Shown here piece by piece: positions 23,760 to 33,766 of a DNA stretch of 64,000 nt; the first letter of the stretch is position 1; every line of letters begins with the position of its first letter. A model generated the notes under the pieces. It was given only the letters and a program-made list of their open reading frames with translations. It was not told the DNA's origin and ran no database searches. Source of the stretch: Buttiauxella agrestis (GTDB lineage: Bacteria > Pseudomonadota > Gammaproteobacteria > Enterobacterales > Enterobacteriaceae); the NCBI RefSeq assembly GCF_900446255.1, contig NZ_UIGI01000001.1:4490763-4554762 (forward strand). Reading direction: 5' to 3'. The translations under genes were made by a program, and so were the position numbers.

Positions 23760-26700
23760 TTGTTTTTACTCGCTATTTTTGGAATCAATGTCGTGATTTT
23801 TGGCGTTACATTTAAGTCACCTCCAGGATAAAAGAAACTAACATTAATAGCTCCCTTATCTGAAACAGTAATATTTTTGGTTATTGTAGTTCCAAAATTA
23901 TTAGATTTCTGAGAGACGATAACACCATCACTAGCTGCTTTATTAAATACATCTACTAACGATTGCTCGTTATTAATCCCTAACGTATTAAGATCTTTCA
24001 AGTTTTGAGCCGACCTTTCAATGTTATGAGGGTTGCCCTCAGTAACTTTACCAAAGAAGTAATCAAATTTATTAGGATCGACATTATAAGCTTGAGGTGC
24101 GATCTCTTTTGAAACACTACTCGCCTCAGCCGCCCCCGCTCTCCCCGCATTCCAGACTCCGGCTCCCGCCGCACTCAGTTGTGACAGACCATAGATCCCT
24201 TCTGAGTAAGCCGGTGGTACACCCGCCTCTTCCAGCAGCCATGCTCCGCTGGTCTGCTGACCGATACCCGTCACAAAGGCATTTGAACCAGCCCAGGCCA
24301 TATCTATCCCGCTGGCTGCCAGATACGTCCCTGCCGCACAACCGATACCGGAAACACACAGCGCCCCACCGCCCAGCGCCTGCAATTCCCCACCTGCTGT
24401 CTGCACCAGACCGCCAATACGCGTACCCACACCATAGCGGGACAGCGTATCTGCAACCTGGTCACTGGCCGAATACCCGAACATCGGCAGACTGCCTGTG
24501 CCATAACTGCCCATCGCATAAATCGTCTGGTTACTGCCCTGGGAAACCAGCAATGCCCGCTCACTGGTATACGCCTCGCTGTTACCCAGTTGCTCTAGGG
24601 CCAGCGCTTTGCTGTAAGCCTCCGTACCTTCTTTGAACTCTGCCGAGCACTGGACCAGCGCACAGGCCGCCGCTTTCAGCCGGGTTTCCTTGTCTTTGTC
24701 CCCACCGGCCAGCGCCTGGATACGTGCCACCTCATCTGGGTGTAACTGGCGGTTATAGCGTTCTGCATCAAGCGACGCAGCCGCACCCGACTGCGCACCG
24801 TTACTGCCCCCCGTCACACCACCAACTGCTGCGCCACCCAGCGCCGCTGCCCACTGGGTTATCGCCGCTTTTTCATTCACACCCAGTTGAGTATTGCTGC
24901 TCAGGTAGTCATCAACAAATTGCCCCAGAGCCTCGCTGCCCATTCCCGCCAGGCCACCTGCCAGCGCATTGCCACCGCCGAAGCTCGCCTGTATCGCACC
25001 TATCACTCCATGAATGGCCGCTTTCTCCGGACCATCAGCCGCCCAGCCCATCTCTGCACCCAGGTCACCGGCATACTGGTTCGCCATCTGCCCGAACACC
25101 GCTGCCAGCTCCTGCTGCTCCTCGATTTTTTCCTTATCGAAGATTTTATCGATGTGACCATTGGCGTTGTCCGTATCACGGCTCAGGTCCGCCACATCCT
25201 GCTGCTGGTTTTCCTTGTCACGAAGGGTGATGTTGCCTGCTGCAATGGCTGACTGAGTGGTGCCCGAGGCATCATCGCTGGCTTCGATGCCAATCAGTGG
25301 CACGCCCCCCCCGCTGAACATCTGCCCGCCATGGCTGTCCTGACCTGTCGCTCCGCCCGCGCTGATGCCCTTGCTGCTGGCACTGTATTCAGCGTGGTTG
25401 TCGAGGCTGCTCCAGCCCAGCGTCCCGGTGTCGAGGCTGTTTTTGCTGGCTTCCGCCGTGCTGGCAATCACCCCGCCATCCAGCTGCGTGTGTTTACCGA
25501 CGGTAATATCGAACCCTTTGTCCCCGGCAAATAACCCGCTTTGCTCGCCGACGCTGGCGTATTCACTGTCAGTTTTGCTCTGGTTGATATTCAGGCTGGC
25601 CGAGCCGGTCATCGAACCAAAGGTGAAACTGGCTCCGCCACTCACATCTTTCTGCTTACTGTGGTACTCGTCCGTATCCTGCAGACTGCTGATGGTTAAA
25701 TCACGCCCCACATCGGCAGTGATTTTGTCGCCCAGAGCCTGCGCACCGGAGATTATCGTGTCCCGCCCGCTGCTCATGCTCAGCTCATTGCTGGCATTCA
25801 CCCGGCTGTTGACATATTCGGTGGTTTTACCGTCTGCGGTACCTTTCGACTGAAAACCACTGGCTGACACACCTATCCCGGTTTCCTGTCCCAGCGAGAC
25901 ATGTACCCCGGCATTCCAGCCACTGCTGTTATTTTTGCTGGTCTGCTCGCTGTTGTTGGTCGCAGCGTCCAGGATCAGGTCATTCTGCGCAACCAGCGTG
26001 ACGTTATGACCCGTTACCCCACTGCCGCTGATGTGCAGGTCGCCGCTGGTGCCTTTCCCGCCGGTCGCCACCATGGTGACATCGCCACCCGCCGTAAGCG
26101 TACTGCCCCGCACCTGATTTTGTGTCGATTCAGACTCGAACTGACTTTTGCTTGAGCCGACGCTGACTTCCACTTTCACTACGTTCATATCGCCCTGCGC
26201 AGCCCCCCCTGCTATTGAGGAAGCACCAGAGCCTGCAGCCCACGCATTTTCTGCTGTTTTAACTGCATACAACGCTTTAAGGCGATCATCGCTGACCTCC
26301 TCACCACGTTTGAAGGTATCGTTAGCAGCCATCGCGGCACCGGTCACAGCCGACGAAACCGACACCGTCACCCCACTCTGTTTTTGTTCATAACGTTCTT
26401 TGCGGCGCTGCTGGTCATTGCCCGGATCGACAATAATCTCGCCTGCAGCCACATTAAGATTTTTACCGGCCACCACATCCGCACCACCGATATGTGCTGT
26501 GTTGCCAGCAATGATGCTGACGTTACCGCCTGTGGAGCCAATAGTGCTGACACTCTGGCTCTGGGTTGTTCCGTCCTCGTTCAACTCATGCAGGGAGGAT
26601 TTGCTGCCAATAGTGACACCCAACCCGCCCGTCCCCATCAGACCACTGGTTTTCTTCTCCTTGAAACGGTATGTCGACTGTTCATCTGTGGCTGCCAGGA

Positions 26701-29700
26701 TGTTGACATCATTTCCTGCCTGGAGAGTCACCGAGCCATCACCCACGACACCAGAGCCTTTCACGTTCAGGTCGTTACCCGCTGAGAGCGAGACGTTATT
26801 TCCGCTCAGTGCACTGCCTTTTTCGTAGGTGGCGTAATCTTCCTCAATGGTGTGCGTGGTGGTTTTGTTCAGGAACCCTTTTTTGGTTTTGGTCTCTTCT
26901 TCAAAGTGGTAATCGCTTTCAGTGGCGGTTTCGAGATGAATATCGCGACCTGCGCCGATGCCGATATCACCGCTGGCGATGACCTGTGCGGCCTGGCTGT
27001 TGACGTCACGCCCGGCAACGATAGTGGTGTTGCCGCCGCTGGCGATTTCTGTGCTGTCCTGGCGTACCGATTCGTTGATTTCGACCTTTTTCTTCGCGTG
27101 ATAACTGTCGCCTGCGGTGGTTTCTTCCGCCATCAGGTTGACGTCGCGCCCGGCCTGCATCGCCACATCGCCTTCTGCGGCAAGCCCTGCCGCCTGGCTG
27201 TTGATGTCCTGGCCCGCCGCCAGCGCCAGGTCCCCACCTGCCGTTATCGTGGTGCGCGCATTGTCTGTGCTGTGGGTTTCGCTGTTACCTTTGCTGCTCG
27301 ACTCGCTGGTCTGCCCGGCATTCAGGTTCAGATCGTTCCCTGCAATCAACGTGGCGTTGTCGCCCGCACTGGCTGAACTGGCCTCGATGGTAATGTCATT
27401 ACCCGCCTGCACGCCCAGATTGCCGCCAGCAGAAATGGTGCTGCCTTGCTGCGTGACGGATTCGCTGCTGGTCGCGTCTTTGCGCCAGAAGCCGGACTGA
27501 CTTTCGCTGTCCGTCATCTGGTTGGCGGTGACGTTGATGTTGCCGTCGGCCAGCATCAGTAAATCGCCACCAGCGGTGACATTGGCACCGGTAATGTTGA
27601 TGTCTTTCCCAGCACTCAGGCTCATGCCGTCCTGCGCGGTGATACCCGCCACCGGGCCGCTGACGGTCTCGCTGAAACTCACTGATTCACCGCGTTTTCC
27701 CGTACCGCCCGCCTGCCACTGCTCGGTCTGCGTGACGTTATTAATGCTGCCGCCTAGGCTTTCGAGCTGGACGGTTTTGCCGGAAATAGTGGAACCGATG
27801 TTGTTGATATCGCCCAGCGCCCCCAGTTGCAGCGCACCGCCCGCCTGCATCAATCCAGCGTTCAGGTTGTTGATACTGTTCTGGCTGTCGAGGCTCAGGC
27901 CGTTTTGGGCGGTGATAGTGCTGCCACTATTGGTGATGTTGCCGCCCGCAAGCTGGACATTGTTACCGGAAATCACGCTACCACTGTTTACCGTGACGTC
28001 TTTTGGCGACAGGTAAACTTTCGGCACCATGACCGTCTGGCCATTCACCTGAGTGGCTTCCCACCACAGAATGCTGGTGTCGAGCGCGGCAATCTGGTTT
28101 GCCGTCAGAGCCACCCCAAAGGCTAACCCCAGCGACTGTTGCGCGGTGGCTGCGTTATCCATCAGGTACTGCATCTGTTCCAGGTCAGATCCCAGGCCAT
28201 TGATGTAGCGGCTGCCGGTCTGGTTAAGCATAAAGTTGCTGACGTAGCGCGTGTCGAAGGCTGCATCACCGAGGAAACGGTAGTCGTATTCCGGGTGCAG
28301 GTTCAGCCGTTCGAGGAAGTAAGACGAACCGAGGAATTTATTCTGATCGGTGTAGTTGGCGTTAGTTTCACGCGGCGCAACACCGGGTTGTGTTCCCATC
28401 AGCGCATACAGGTCGCCAAACAGGCTTTGATCCAGCTCGCCGAGGCCATCTAGTTTCGGGTTAGTGGTGATCAGATATGGGCTGTTCGGGTCGGTTGAGG
28501 TGACAAAGTAGCCGTTATTGCCGGATGGCAACGGGTACAGGCTGGTATCAACGCTGCTTCCTGTCTGTCCGTTCAGGCTGCTGCCACCGCTGATTTGTGC
28601 CACCGCATCAGCCAGATTGTCGCGCCATTGCGGCGAGTTGATTTCTGCAATGTCAGCGCTGGCAAGGTCTTGCTGGGTGATACCGCCATCGATTGTCTGC
28701 TGGCTGAGGGTGTTTAGCGTCGGAACAGTGATGGTGTTGCTGATACCGCCCGTATGCGCCGTAGTGGTGGTGTTGCTGATGTCGCTGGTGAAGTTGGCTG
28801 TGACGTTGCCGCCAGCCTGGATTACGGCGCGGTATGCGGCTGAATCATCACTAAATTCCGTATGCTGATCACCAGTGAATTCATAGCGGATGTAGCGTTT
28901 TCTTTCATTTACAGCTCGCCCCAAACGAGCGTAAATCTCATCAAGAGTTTCTTTATTGAAAACCCTGGTTTCCATAACTTCAGGGGAAAGATACTCAAAA
29001 TCATCTTGTGTTAAATGACTGGCAGGAACTCCTAAATATTGGTAAGTGCGGTATTCTGTCTCCGTTCCCGAAACCCATGACTGATTACTTAGAGTGTCCC
29101 CTTGCAAAAATAGATCACGGCTTGCAAGGATATGACTGGCGCTATTATCTAGACTCCTCGCGGAAATTGTTAAATCACGCCCTGAACTGATTCTCCCTGC
29201 TGAGCCATCACTACTTACGCTAATAGTGTTCGATGCAACAGGAATATCCAGAAATTGGTGGTCAGGAGTTGCCATTCCGTAGTAGTAAACATCATGGTGA
29301 AGCGTGTCATTACCTTTTCCATGCCCCTCCAACCAAGTAACTGAATAAGTGTAAAACTGATATTCGCCATATTTCAGTTCACTGAAAGGAACATCAGCTG
29401 TGGTCTCCGTCAGCCAGCTATAATCATTAAAATAATTATGCTGCTCACTTGTTACCACCAACCCTTCCCGCTCATTCAATAAATGCCCGGTCTTAATCGT
29501 AATATCGCCATTGACCGTCTCGATATTCCCAGAGGTATTCACCACCTCGGCATTCGCATTGCCCGCCATATCGCGCTGCATCCACAGGCTATTACCTGCC
29601 AGAATATCGCCACGGGTATTTTTGATACTGTTTGCCAGCAAATACATATTGTTGCCCGCATACAGCAGCGCGGTATTCAAAATACTGCCTGCTGCATTGA

Positions 29701-32700
29701 GAGTCAGCGAACTGGCGGTGCCAACAAAACCGTCCACCGTGATATTGCCACGGCTGTTTAGCGCCACGTCGCCGCCTGCCTGCAATGTGCCTGCGGTGTT
29801 CATCGCAATCTGGCTGCCGGAAAGTGTGCTGCTGCCGCTGCCGGTGGTGATTTGCCCGTTATTGGTCAGCGCCTCACCCGCCGTCAGATTCACCGCCTGG
29901 CCCTGCATCACGTTCTGGTTAGTGATGCCGCCGTTACTGGTGATATCGAGGATGTTGCCCGCAGCAATCACGTTTTTACCGGTAAATGCGTTGGTGAGTT
30001 TGAGTGTCAGATTGCCCAGAGCCACCACCTGGCCGAGGGCATCAAAACCGGTGCTGTTCAGCACTAAATTACCGCCGCTGAACAGTTTCCCCGCGGCCAT
30101 ATGGTTGACCTGGCCGGCATTAACGGTCAGCGAGGTGGTGCCAAACAGCGTGCCGCTATTCGTGATCTGCTGATAATTCACGCCCAGATTGCCGCCCTGC
30201 GCGGTGCCGGTGTTGCTGAAGGAGTTACCGGTTAACGTCGCGGAATCAGCCAGTAATGATCCGCTGTTGGTCAGCGTGCTGGCGTTAAGTAGCAGTGTTG
30301 ACGCCTGGAGCCAGTTGTTATTAGTAAAATCTGCGGAGTTCAGCGTGAACTCGCCGCCGGAAAGCAGTTTGCCGCCGTTGCGTGCCGAGGTTGCGGCATC
30401 AATGCGTGTGGTGCTTCCCCCCTGAATCAGCCCGTCGTTCACAAGCGCAGGCGACGTGATATTCAGTGTGTTCTGGCTGAGGATAATCCCCGCTGCGTTG
30501 TTGGTCAGATTGCCGCTGAGCGCAAGGCTATCATTCGCCTGAATGCGCCCGCTGTTGTTAACCATTGCGCTGTTGAGCTGGAGATCCGCGCCCTGAATCT
30601 GCCCGGCATTTTCCACGGAGGCGGCACTGAGATTTAACGCCCCGCCGGTCAGCAGCGTTTTGCCCTGTTGCTGGCTGAACGCGCCAGTTAGCGCCACGTT
30701 CAGCCCGTCCACCCCGCTGATGTCGCCGTTGTTATTCAGCGAACGGGCGTTTATTGACAGGTTTTTAGCAATCCACTGGCCGTTATTGGTCAAATCCAGC
30801 GCCTGAATGGCCGCGCTGCCATTGGCGGTGATTTTGCTGTTGGCAGTTGATGCCAGATTGCCGGAAAGTTGCAACGTCAACGCATCAGCACTTTGAATCG
30901 CCCCGCTGTTACTGAGTTGCTGGGCATTAAGCCCGATCTGTTGCCCCTGCCAGGTGCCGCTGTTAGTGATGTCGCCGCCGCGAATGTTCAGCACCCCGCC
31001 ACTCAATAGCTGCCCGCCGTTAAGCAGCGTCTGCACATCGAGGTTCAGCGCAGTCAGGCCGATGATCACCGCCTGGTTCTCCACCTGCGCCTGGTTCAGT
31101 GCCAGGGTATTTCCCTGAACCGCGCCGCTGTTGGTGAACTGATTTCCGGCGAGCGTCATATCGCCCGCACTGAGCAGCGAGCCACGGTTATCGAGCGTTT
31201 GTGCGCGAAGCGTGGTGTTCCCCTGGCTGAGTACATCACCCTGGTTTGTCAGCGTCTGCGCAACATTCACATTCAGGCCACCAATGCCCAGCAGCGATCC
31301 GCTGTTCTGCCAGTCAGTCGCGGTGACGCTGGCGTTTTGCCCCTGAATGATGCCGAAGGTGTTGAGTTGCCCGGCATTGAGCATCAGATTTCCCCCGCTC
31401 AATACCCGGCTGGCGTTGCTCGTATAGAGATCATCCGCCTGAATGATCAGGGAGGAATTGCCCTGCAACAGCCCGGAATTGCTCAACATTTTGCTCTGGA
31501 TGGCGAGTGAAGCACCCGCCATGCTTCCGGCGTTGGCAACACGATCGCTGTGAATATCAAGATGTCCGGCGCCCAGCAGCAGGCCGTTTGCCTGGTTGTC
31601 GATTTGCGTATTATTGAGGGCCAGCGCCACCGCGTTAATTTCGCCGCTGTTGGTGAGCTGATTGCCATTGAGCGTCAACCCGGCGTCGCTGGTGATAAGC
31701 CCGGCATTGGTCAGTGTCGGCACCGTTAGCACAAAATCCTGCATGCTGTAGACGCTGCCGCCGAACTGGTTATCGAGGCGTTCCGCAGACAGGTTTAATG
31801 CTCTGTCGCCCTGGAGCAGACCGGTATTGACGATCGTCTGGCTATTGAGGCTAAGTTCCGGCGCCACCAGGGAGCCGCTGTTGTTGACGTTGCCCGCATT
31901 AATGTTGATGGCAGCGGCATTCGTTTTACCGCCATGTGCCAGGTTATCTGCGCGGATAGCGAGTTTGCCACGAGCAGCTTGTGTGCCGTTAAGCGTGGCG
32001 TCTGAGGCGTTGAGCGTCAGCTGTCCGTCACTTTGCAACTGCGCGTTTTGTTGGCTGGTGAGCCGCTGTGCCTGCACCGTAAGATCGCCGTGGGCGATGA
32101 TTTCACCATCCACACTGGCATCATCCGCATTCAGGGCGATATTGCCCTGGCTGGTGCTCAACGAGCCGCTTGCAGTGGTCAGGGAGTTAGCCTTCACCGT
32201 CAGCGCATTTTTGCCCGACAGCGTGCCATTTTGTTGAATATTCCCCGCGATAACCGTGAGTGCGTCATCGCTCAGGATTTGCCCGCTGGCACTGTTATTC
32301 AGTGAGTTAGCCGCGTTGATACTGGCGCGGCCTTTGGCGCTCAGCGTGCCATTTTGTTCGAGAGTTTGGGTGGTGAGATCCAGCTCGCCGCCGCTCAGCA
32401 TCTGGCCGCCGTTGGTCAGGGAATTGGCGTTTAACGCCATGTTATTCTGGCTTTGCACGGTGCCGGTGTTATTCAGCGTGCTGGCGTTAAGTTGTGCAGT
32501 ACCATTGGCGGTAATCGTGCCGCGGTTGGTCAACGCGCCGCTGTTTAAGGCGGCATTGTTCCCGGCAACCAGCAGACCCTGGTTATCCGTCGACCCGGCG
32601 ACTTCAGCCGTGATATCACGCGCCGCGTCAGCGCGGCTGCTACCATCCTGAGTGAAATCATGGGCGTTGAGACTGAGGTTGTTTCCGGCGGTCAACGTCG

Positions 32701-33754
32701 CGCTGGATAAACTCAGTTTGCCATCACTGTTCAGGACAATGTTGTTGTCGCTGACAAAGGTGCCGCTGTTAAGCGCAATTTCCTGCCCGCTAACATTGAT
32801 ATTACCGCTGGCTTTATGCTCACCATTTAACGCAACACTTTCACCTTTTGCCGTCAGGCTGCCGCTGGCGAGACTGTTTTTGACCGTCAGTTTGCCGTTA
32901 ACATCCAGGGTGATATCCCCCTGGCGTGCAGTCAGGTTGCCAAGGTTTACCCCCACACCTTTGTCGCTGGAAACCAGGCGAATACGGTTGGCGTACATGC
33001 CGCCAAGCGCGCCGGTGTCCACCGCAACGACCGGAGCCGCACCGTCCCCGGCAATCGCCGTCGCGCGCCCATCAGCAGTCACACGATTTGCCCCGGCAAT
33101 CACCGTCAAATCTTTGGCATGAATGTCGGCGTTAATTTCGGTGGCACGGGAAATTATCGACAACGCATCTGACTGGCTGGCGTTCAGCCCTTGCCCTTCA
33201 ACGGTGATAGAACCCTTCGTCACATCAAGCGATTGCAGATTGCCGCTGGCATCGAACACCGGTTTGCCGGTGGTCAGCGTCGCGTTTGGGGTATTGATAA
33301 ACCCGCACCCATTGCAGGTGATGCCGTACGGGTTGGCGACCATCACGTTCGCCGCTTTGCCCGCCACTTCGGTGTAACCCTGGAGCTGCGAGCGGTTAGC
33401 ACCCGTCACTTCGTTGATGATGCCGCGCGCTTCCTGACCTGCTTTCAGATTGGGGTTGTTCTGGATAAGCCCGCCGAGCTGTGTCTGATTCAACTGCCCG
33501 GTGGCGTTATTGAGGATTAAGCCCTCAGGGCCCACGTTGTAATCCTGGTACTGGTTATGGGAAATCCCCGCCCCGTTGGGCGTGGCGATGTTTACCACCG
33601 GCACCCCGTTCCCGGCTTTATCCATTTGTGTCGCGTTATTCGCCGGGGTCGTGGCAGCAAACGCAGGGAAAACAGGCTGACCCGCCAGCAACGCGCAAAT
33701 CAGGTAACTCAGTGTGCGCCTTGCAAAACACACAGGTTTTTGATGATTATCCAT
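23756..33754 (-). CDS. cdiA: Contact-dependent growth inhibition toxin CdiA
   Basis: A 3332-aa secreted filament. An extended signal peptide (1-33, ending VFPAFA) is followed by the TPS domain (about 34-300; NPYGITCNGCGF). Then come FHA-1 repeats (about 300-1400), a receptor-binding/YP-like central region (about 1420-1930), FHA-2 repeats (about 1935-2720), a pretoxin block (2721-2991) and a variable end. The last about 110 residues (from PNKFDYFFGKVTEGNPHN) are the presumed toxin, whose family I do not recognise. The classical VENN motif is absent; the divergence point follows SLDAERYN. CdiB, encoded 12 bp upstream, exports it. The frame is intact throughout. Confidence 0.93.
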   Translation of the reverse strand: MDNHQKPVCFARRTLSYLICALLAGQPVFPAFAATTPANNATQMDKAGNGVPVVNIATPNGAGISHNQYQDYNVGPEGLILNNATGQLNQTQLGGLIQNNPNLKAGQEARGIINEVTGANRSQLQGYTEVAGKAANVMVANPYGITCNGCGFINTPNATLTTGKPVFDASGNLQSLDVTKGSITVEGQGLNASQSDALSIISRATEINADIHAKDLTVIAGANRVTADGRATAIAGDGAAPVVAVDTGALGGMYANRIRLVSSDKGVGVNLGNLTARQGDITLDVNGKLTVKNSLASGSLTAKGESVALNGEHKASGNINVSGQEIALNSGTFVSDNNIVLNSDGKLSLSSATLTAGNNLSLNAHDFTQDGSSRADAARDITAEVAGSTDNQGLLVAGNNAALNSGALTNRGTITANGTAQLNASTLNNTGTVQSQNNMALNANSLTNGGQMLSGGELDLTTQTLEQNGTLSAKGRASINAANSLNNSASGQILSDDALTVIAGNIQQNGTLSGKNALTVKANSLTTASGSLSTSQGNIALNADDASVDGEIIAHGDLTVQAQRLTSQQNAQLQSDGQLTLNASDATLNGTQAARGKLAIRADNLAHGGKTNAAAININAGNVNNSGSLVAPELSLNSQTIVNTGLLQGDRALNLSAERLDNQFGGSVYSMQDFVLTVPTLTNAGLITSDAGLTLNGNQLTNSGEINAVALALNNTQIDNQANGLLLGAGHLDIHSDRVANAGSMAGASLAIQSKMLSNSGLLQGNSSLIIQADDLYTSNASRVLSGGNLMLNAGQLNTFGIIQGQNASVTATDWQNSGSLLGIGGLNVNVAQTLTNQGDVLSQGNTTLRAQTLDNRGSLLSAGDMTLAGNQFTNSGAVQGNTLALNQAQVENQAVIIGLTALNLDVQTLLNGGQLLSGGVLNIRGGDITNSGTWQGQQIGLNAQQLSNSGAIQSADALTLQLSGNLASTANSKITANGSAAIQALDLTNNGQWIAKNLSINARSLNNNGDISGVDGLNVALTGAFSQQQGKTLLTGGALNLSAASVENAGQIQGADLQLNSAMVNNSGRIQANDSLALSGNLTNNAAGIILSQNTLNITSPALVNDGLIQGGSTTRIDAATSARNGGKLLSGGEFTLNSADFTNNNWLQASTLLLNASTLTNSGSLLADSATLTGNSFSNTGTAQGGNLGVNYQQITNSGTLFGTTSLTVNAGQVNHMAAGKLFSGGNLVLNSTGFDALGQVVALGNLTLKLTNAFTGKNVIAAGNILDITSNGGITNQNVMQGQAVNLTAGEALTNNGQITTGSGSSTLSGSQIAMNTAGTLQAGGDVALNSRGNITVDGFVGTASSLTLNAAGSILNTALLYAGNNMYLLANSIKNTRGDILAGNSLWMQRDMAGNANAEVVNTSGNIETVNGDITIKTGHLLNEREGLVVTSEQHNYFNDYSWLTETTADVPFSELKYGEYQFYTYSVTWLEGHGKGNDTLHHDVYYYGMATPDHQFLDIPVASNTISVSSDGSAGRISSGRDLTISARSLDNSASHILASRDLFLQGDTLSNQSWVSGTETEYRTYQYLGVPASHLTQDDFEYLSPEVMETRVFNKETLDEIYARLGRAVNERKRYIRYEFTGDQHTEFSDDSAAYRAVIQAGGNVTANFTSDISNTTTTAHTGGISNTITVPTLNTLSQQTIDGGITQQDLASADIAEINSPQWRDNLADAVAQISGGSSLNGQTGSSVDTSLYPLPSGNNGYFVTSTDPNSPYLITTNPKLDGLGELDQSLFGDLYALMGTQPGVAPRETNANYTDQNKFLGSSYFLERLNLHPEYDYRFLGDAAFDTRYVSNFMLNQTGSRYINGLGSDLEQMQYLMDNAATAQQSLGLAFGVALTANQIAALDTSILWWEATQVNGQTVMVPKVYLSPKDVTVNSGSVISGNNVQLAGGNITNSGSTITAQNGLSLDSQNSINNLNAGLMQAGGALQLGALGDINNIGSTISGKTVQLESLGGSINNVTQTEQWQAGGTGKRGESVSFSETVSGPVAGITAQDGMSLSAGKDINITGANVTAGGDLLMLADGNINVTANQMTDSESQSGFWRKDATSSESVTQQGSTISAGGNLGVQAGNDITIEASSASAGDNATLIAGNDLNLNAGQTSESSSKGNSETHSTDNARTTITAGGDLALAAGQDINSQAAGLAAEGDVAMQAGRDVNLMAEETTAGDSYHAKKKVEINESVRQDSTEIASGGNTTIVAGRDVNSQAAQVIASGDIGIGAGRDIHLETATESDYHFEEETKTKKGFLNKTTTHTIEEDYATYEKGSALSGNNVSLSAGNDLNVKGSGVVGDGSVTLQAGNDVNILAATDEQSTYRFKEKKTSGLMGTGGLGVTIGSKSSLHELNEDGTTQSQSVSTIGSTGGNVSIIAGNTAHIGGADVVAGKNLNVAAGEIIVDPGNDQQRRKERYEQKQSGVTVSVSSAVTGAAMAANDTFKRGEEVSDDRLKALYAVKTAENAWAAGSGASSIAGGAAQGDMNVVKVEVSVGSSKSQFESESTQNQVRGSTLTAGGDVTMVATGGKGTSGDLHISGSGVTGHNVTLVAQNDLILDAATNNSEQTSKNNSSGWNAGVHVSLGQETGIGVSASGFQSKGTADGKTTEYVNSRVNASNELSMSSGRDTIISGAQALGDKITADVGRDLTISSLQDTDEYHSKQKDVSGGASFTFGSMTGSASLNINQSKTDSEYASVGEQSGLFAGDKGFDITVGKHTQLDGGVIASTAEASKNSLDTGTLGWSSLDNHAEYSASSKGISAGGATGQDSHGGQMFSGGGVPLIGIEASDDASGTTQSAIAAGNITLRDKENQQQDVADLSRDTDNANGHIDKIFDKEKIEEQQELAAVFGQMANQYAGDLGAEMGWAADGPEKAAIHGVIGAIQASFGGGNALAGGLAGMGSEALGQFVDDYLSSNTQLGVNEKAAITQWAAALGGAAVGGVTGGSNGAQSGAAASLDAERYNRQLHPDEVARIQALAGGDKDKETRLKAAACALVQCSAEFKEGTEAYSKALALEQLGNSEAYTSERALLVSQGSNQTIYAMGSYGTGSLPMFGYSASDQVADTLSRYGVGTRIGGLVQTAGGELQALGGGALCVSGIGCAAGTYLAASGIDMAWAGSNAFVTGIGQQTSGAWLLEEAGVPPAYSEGIYGLSQLSAAGAGVWNAGRAGAAEASSVSKEIAPQAYNVDPNKFDYFFGKVTEGNPHNIERSAQNLKDLNTLGINNEQSLVDVFNKAASDGVIVSQKSNNFGTTITKNITVSDKGAINVSFFYPGGDLNVTPKITTLIPKIASKNK
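24780..25589. repeat. 810-bp direct repeat, copy inside cdiA
   Basis: Partner of 22117-22926. In cdiA it encodes residues about 2721-2991, immediately before the variable end. Differences are few, for example AAASLDAERYN here against AATALDSVRYN at the outer edge where the two diverge. Confidence 0.93.
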
Positions 33755-33766
33755 AATCGTTTTCCC

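Noticed and set aside
24097-33520. Many long open frames on the plus strand opposite cdiA (up to 220 codons)
   Set aside because: They mirror the repetitive, GC-rich codons of cdiA, have no ribosome sites and give proline/leucine-rich or basic products unlike real proteins. They are antisense shadows of an intact 3332-codon gene.
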